Part shown: positions 12,740 through 14,596 of the stretch, in pieces | How positions within the stretch are numbered: the stretch's first letter is position 1 | How the letters are laid out: each line of letters opens with the position of its first letter | Source: Desulfobacteraceae bacterium | GTDB taxonomy: Bacteria; Desulfobacterota; Desulfobacteria; Desulfobacterales; Desulfobacteraceae | Length of the DNA stretch: 14,596 bases | Direction: 5' to 3' | NCBI GenBank assembly: GCA_015486915.1 | Contig: WFQS01000125.1 | Coordinates: 1-14,596, forward strand | Translations under genes and position numbers: made by a program | Notes under the pieces: generated by a model | Seen by the model: the letters and a program-made list of their open reading frames with translations, nothing else | Database searches by the model: none | Told to the model about the DNA's origin: nothing

Positions 12740-13345
12740 CATTATCCTTTCAAGACATTTCCCCCACGCATCCACAAGGCCTTTCGCGCCACCTTGGGCA
12801 AAAATAACCTCTGCCGGATAAACTTTGTTGATAACAGACTTAAATCCAATCCCTGTATTTTTTTCAAGAACAAGTCTTATTGTCATGACGGCTTCCGGGT
12901 TGTTTTTGTTCTGCATATCCCCGTAAAGATCAATTATGTTGCCCCATAGCCGGTACTTGATATCTTCAGATTCATTTGGTTCTACACGTTTGAAATACGG
13001 GGAATCATACAAAATTCTTCCAATATCATCAGTTATAATACTTGATGGAGAAATAATAAAATTATTGTAATAATCATAAATGTACTGATTTTGGGAAATA
13101 CGATAGATAAAATAATTTGAATCAAACTCAGGCAAAATTGTAAATTGTCTGACAATAAGTCCTGTTTTTCCCCCTGTTTTATCCAATTCTTTAATTTTAG
13201 ATGAATTTATACTTTTGTAAGGCTCTGATTTTATAGAACCTGCTTCAATGACAAATAAATTCCTCTTTGGAAATTTTTTCTCAAGTCCTGAACAGCCAAA
13301 AAGTGCAATTGCAGTAAATATGATAATTGTGGCCTTTTTCATCAT
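12638..13345 (-). CDS. ABC-transport auxiliary lipoprotein-like (PqiC/MlaD-partner type)
   Basis: The protein has 235 residues from the ATG at 13345, which has an AAGGAA site upstream and starts 1 nt after the MCE gene's stop codon. The N-terminus MMKKATIIIFTAIALFGCSG is a lipoprotein signal with lipobox LFGC (Cys18); the +2 residue is Ser, consistent with outer-membrane sorting. The mature part has the YxIxxNQYIYDYYNNFIISPSSI-like core, then a YRLWGNIIDLYGD strand, as in the lipoproteins that partner MCE transporters. Those span the periplasm to the outer membrane in lipid transport. The last 33 residues (SNFYKDFI to the end) are read antisense to the kinase 3' end; the tail after residue 210 has no obvious fold and may be an extension caused by a lost stop codon. 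Confidence 0.82.
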   Translation of the reverse strand: MMKKATIIIFTAIALFGCSGLEKKFPKRNLFVIEAGSIKSEPYKSINSSKIKELDKTGGKTGLIVRQFTILPEFDSNYFIYRISQNQYIYDYYNNFIISPSSIITDDIGRILYDSPYFKRVEPNESEDIKYRLWGNIIDLYGDMQNKNNPEAVMTIRLVLEKNTGIGFKSVINKVYPAEVIFAQGGAKGLVDAWGKCLERIMSNFYKDFINSTGKGIHGKRFGYNSINSRRACVF

Positions 13346-13346
13346 T

Positions 13347-14453
13347 TTAATTTCCTTGTAACCGCAATGCGTTTGTTTTTCCGGAAAAATATTTTTCAGG
13401 CGGCTTTTCAAATAAAAGCCGTCCCGGATAATGTTTAAGTTCAAGGCTCAATTGTTTCAGATTATCAGATGTATGTACAAAATTTTCAAGGGTTCTATTG
13501 ATGGTATCTGTATTCATCCAGACCATGGTTTCCAGCATTTTTGAAGTTTTATTCAAGCTTTCAAGCATGGTATCAATTTCATTTGAAAAATTTTCAATTT
13601 TTGAAGAAAGGCCGGTTTTAATATCAGATGTTATAGCTGCTGCATTATGAGCTGTTTTACTGAAGTCTTTCATTGCCTTATCAAGGGGCTGCTGGGAATT
13701 TCGGACAATCGTTTTAAATCCTGAGAAAGTTTTTTGAGCATCATCTATCATTTTTTTAATTTTTGCAGACCCAAGTGTCCTGGAAAGCTGTTGATTTGTT
13801 TTCCTTACCTCGGCAAGCAGATTCTCAGTCTGGAGTGAAATTTTCGCCATATCAAGATCTGCTGCTTTATTGTTAAGTATCTGTAAAAGTTTATCCAGCC
13901 TTGTCGTAATATTGACAATATTTATATGAGTAAAATTTTCCACTATCTGGTTTACTGCATCCCCGAGGCGTTTTATCCTGCTTTTCCTCGAAGGAATATA
14001 AATATATTGCGGCCTCCAGGAAATAGAGATAGAAGGTACTACTCCGTGTGAATAGTCGGTTTCAAGAAAAGCAGCTCCTGTAAGCCCCTTAAAAGCAAGA
14101 TGAATTCTTAAACCTTTGGCAATGGCTTTACTGATTCTCTCCTCATTTGTTTTTCCGGTCTGCCCGAGATAAGAATCCTTGTCAAGGGCAAATCTTACGA
14201 GAATATAGTTTGACGCACGGTTGTATACCCTTGCAGTTGAAGTTATGGATTTTACGGTCCCAATCTTAAGTCCCTTGTATCTCACCTCGGACCCTATATC
14301 TAATCCCTGGACAGACTCGTCAAAACAAGTTTCAGCAATCAGCTCTTTTTTCATGAATTCTCCAGCACCAAATGCAATGAGAAATGCAGCAAAAAGAACA
14401 AAAGCTATGATGACAAACAGGCCAAGTTTAAAAAAATTTGCTTTCCTGGTCAT
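13347..14453 (-). CDS. MlaD/MCE-domain lipid transport protein
   Basis: The 368-residue protein has one N-terminal membrane anchor (about 9-29, FVIIAFVLFAAFLIAF) followed by an MCE domain (about 38-137) with GLDIGSEVRYKGLKIGTVKSI (50-70) and GLRIHLAFKGLTGAAFLETDY (114-134). A long helical region (about 160-345) follows, ending YPGRLLFEKPPEK, a motif usual in the C-termini of this type. MCE proteins form hexameric rings or tubes in the periplasm that carry phospholipids or other hydrophobic compounds between the membranes. A GGGGG ribosome site fixes the start. The permease and ATPase genes normally found upstream are not in the window; repeat R7 and the window edge lie there. The lipoprotein gene follows with a 1-nt gap. 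Confidence 0.92.
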   Translation of the reverse strand: MTRKANFFKLGLFVIIAFVLFAAFLIAFGAGEFMKKELIAETCFDESVQGLDIGSEVRYKGLKIGTVKSITSTARVYNRASNYILVRFALDKDSYLGQTGKTNEERISKAIAKGLRIHLAFKGLTGAAFLETDYSHGVVPSISISWRPQYIYIPSRKSRIKRLGDAVNQIVENFTHINIVNITTRLDKLLQILNNKAADLDMAKISLQTENLLAEVRKTNQQLSRTLGSAKIKKMIDDAQKTFSGFKTIVRNSQQPLDKAMKDFSKTAHNAAAITSDIKTGLSSKIENFSNEIDTMLESLNKTSKMLETMVWMNTDTINRTLENFVHTSDNLKQLSLELKHYPGRLLFEKPPEKYFSGKTNALRLQGN

Positions 14454-14479
14454 ATTTTTTCCCCCTGTTTATTCTCTTA

Positions 14480-14580
14480 ATAACTGCCATGAGGCAGATC
14501 TGAACTGCGTTACAGTGCCTCTCAACGAACATAGAAAGAGTCTTTGTTACTTTGTCAAAAGCGAGCTCTTTCTTATAAAA
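14480..14580 (+). repeat. Dispersed intergenic repeat R7 (subtype A, full length)
   Basis: Starts TAACTGCCATGAGGC. P1 pairs GAGGCA with TGCCTC; the terminal stem pairs GAAAGAG (14534-14540) with CTCTTTC (14566-14572) around a loop with GTTACTTTG, and TTATAAAA follows. It is nearly the same as R2 at 4661 over the first 40 nt. It lies upstream of the minus-strand MCE gene, pointing away from it. Confidence 0.85.
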
Positions 14581-14596
14581 GAACCTGATTTAATAA

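Noticed and set aside
13346..13444. Longer start of the lipoprotein at 13444
   Set aside because: It would place 33 non-signal residues before the signal peptide and overlap the MCE gene; ATG 13345 has a ribosome site and gives a proper lipobox.
1072..14580. CRISPR array as the explanation of the repeats
   Set aside because: Copies are kilobases apart, vary in length and orientation, and have no regular spacers or cas genes.

Overview
The window reads as chromosomal DNA of a low-GC, anaerobic, Gram-negative bacterium, most likely a sulfate-reducing Desulfobacterota of the Desulfobacteraceae type. The taxonomic guess is an inference from gene content: an Mrp/NBP35 ATPase beside NifX-like proteins, stand-alone NifU pieces, a hybrid PAS sensor kinase, and an MCE protein with its outer-membrane lipoprotein. 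No database search supports it. Apart from the repeats, no insertion sequence, phage gene, CRISPR array, tRNA or rRNA was seen.

Region 1 (1-5812, all +) holds small metal, Fe-S and redox proteins: the tail of a NifX-like protein, an Mrp/NBP35 P-loop ATPase, a metallo-beta-lactamase-fold protein that lacks one metal-bridging Asp, a NifX-like domain fused to a Gly/Met-rich tail and a coiled coil, a 71-residue orphan translationally coupled to a TrmO/TsaA-type methyltransferase, a flavin-type PPOX-fold protein, a NifU C-terminal-type (Nfu) scaffold, an IscU/NifU N-terminal-type scaffold, and a TIGR04076-like protein. Together they look like a kit for building and moving Fe-S or mixed-metal clusters. 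No nitrogenase gene is visible.

Region 2 (about 6080-9376, +) is a biotin regulon: a BirA-type operator, then birA (ligase/repressor), bioY (S component), an ECF ATPase (bioM) and an ECF transmembrane coupling protein (bioN). The ligase would use the imported vitamin and also repress its own operon.

Region 3 (9461-12739) has a YjbQ/UPF0047 protein on the minus strand, a divergent orphan helical protein with a good promoter and a long 5' UTR hairpin, and a soluble hybrid histidine kinase (REC-PAS-HisKA-HATPase-REC).

Region 4 (12638-14453, minus) encodes an MCE/MlaD-type lipid-transport protein followed directly by a lipoprotein resembling ABC-transport auxiliary lipoproteins. The lipoprotein runs 102 nt antisense into the end of the kinase gene. 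The matching permease and ATPase would lie beyond the right edge.

The most unusual content is between the genes. A dispersed repeat of roughly 100-140 nt occurs seven times (five near full-length, two 5' fragments). It has a conserved start, a TGAGGC/GCCTCA stem and a terminal hairpin whose loop is conserved while its stem sequence changes with pairing kept. A second element type is a roughly 165-nt imperfect inverted repeat in front of the Nfu gene. Its outer ends share an 11-nt sequence with a smaller hairpin on the other side of that gene.
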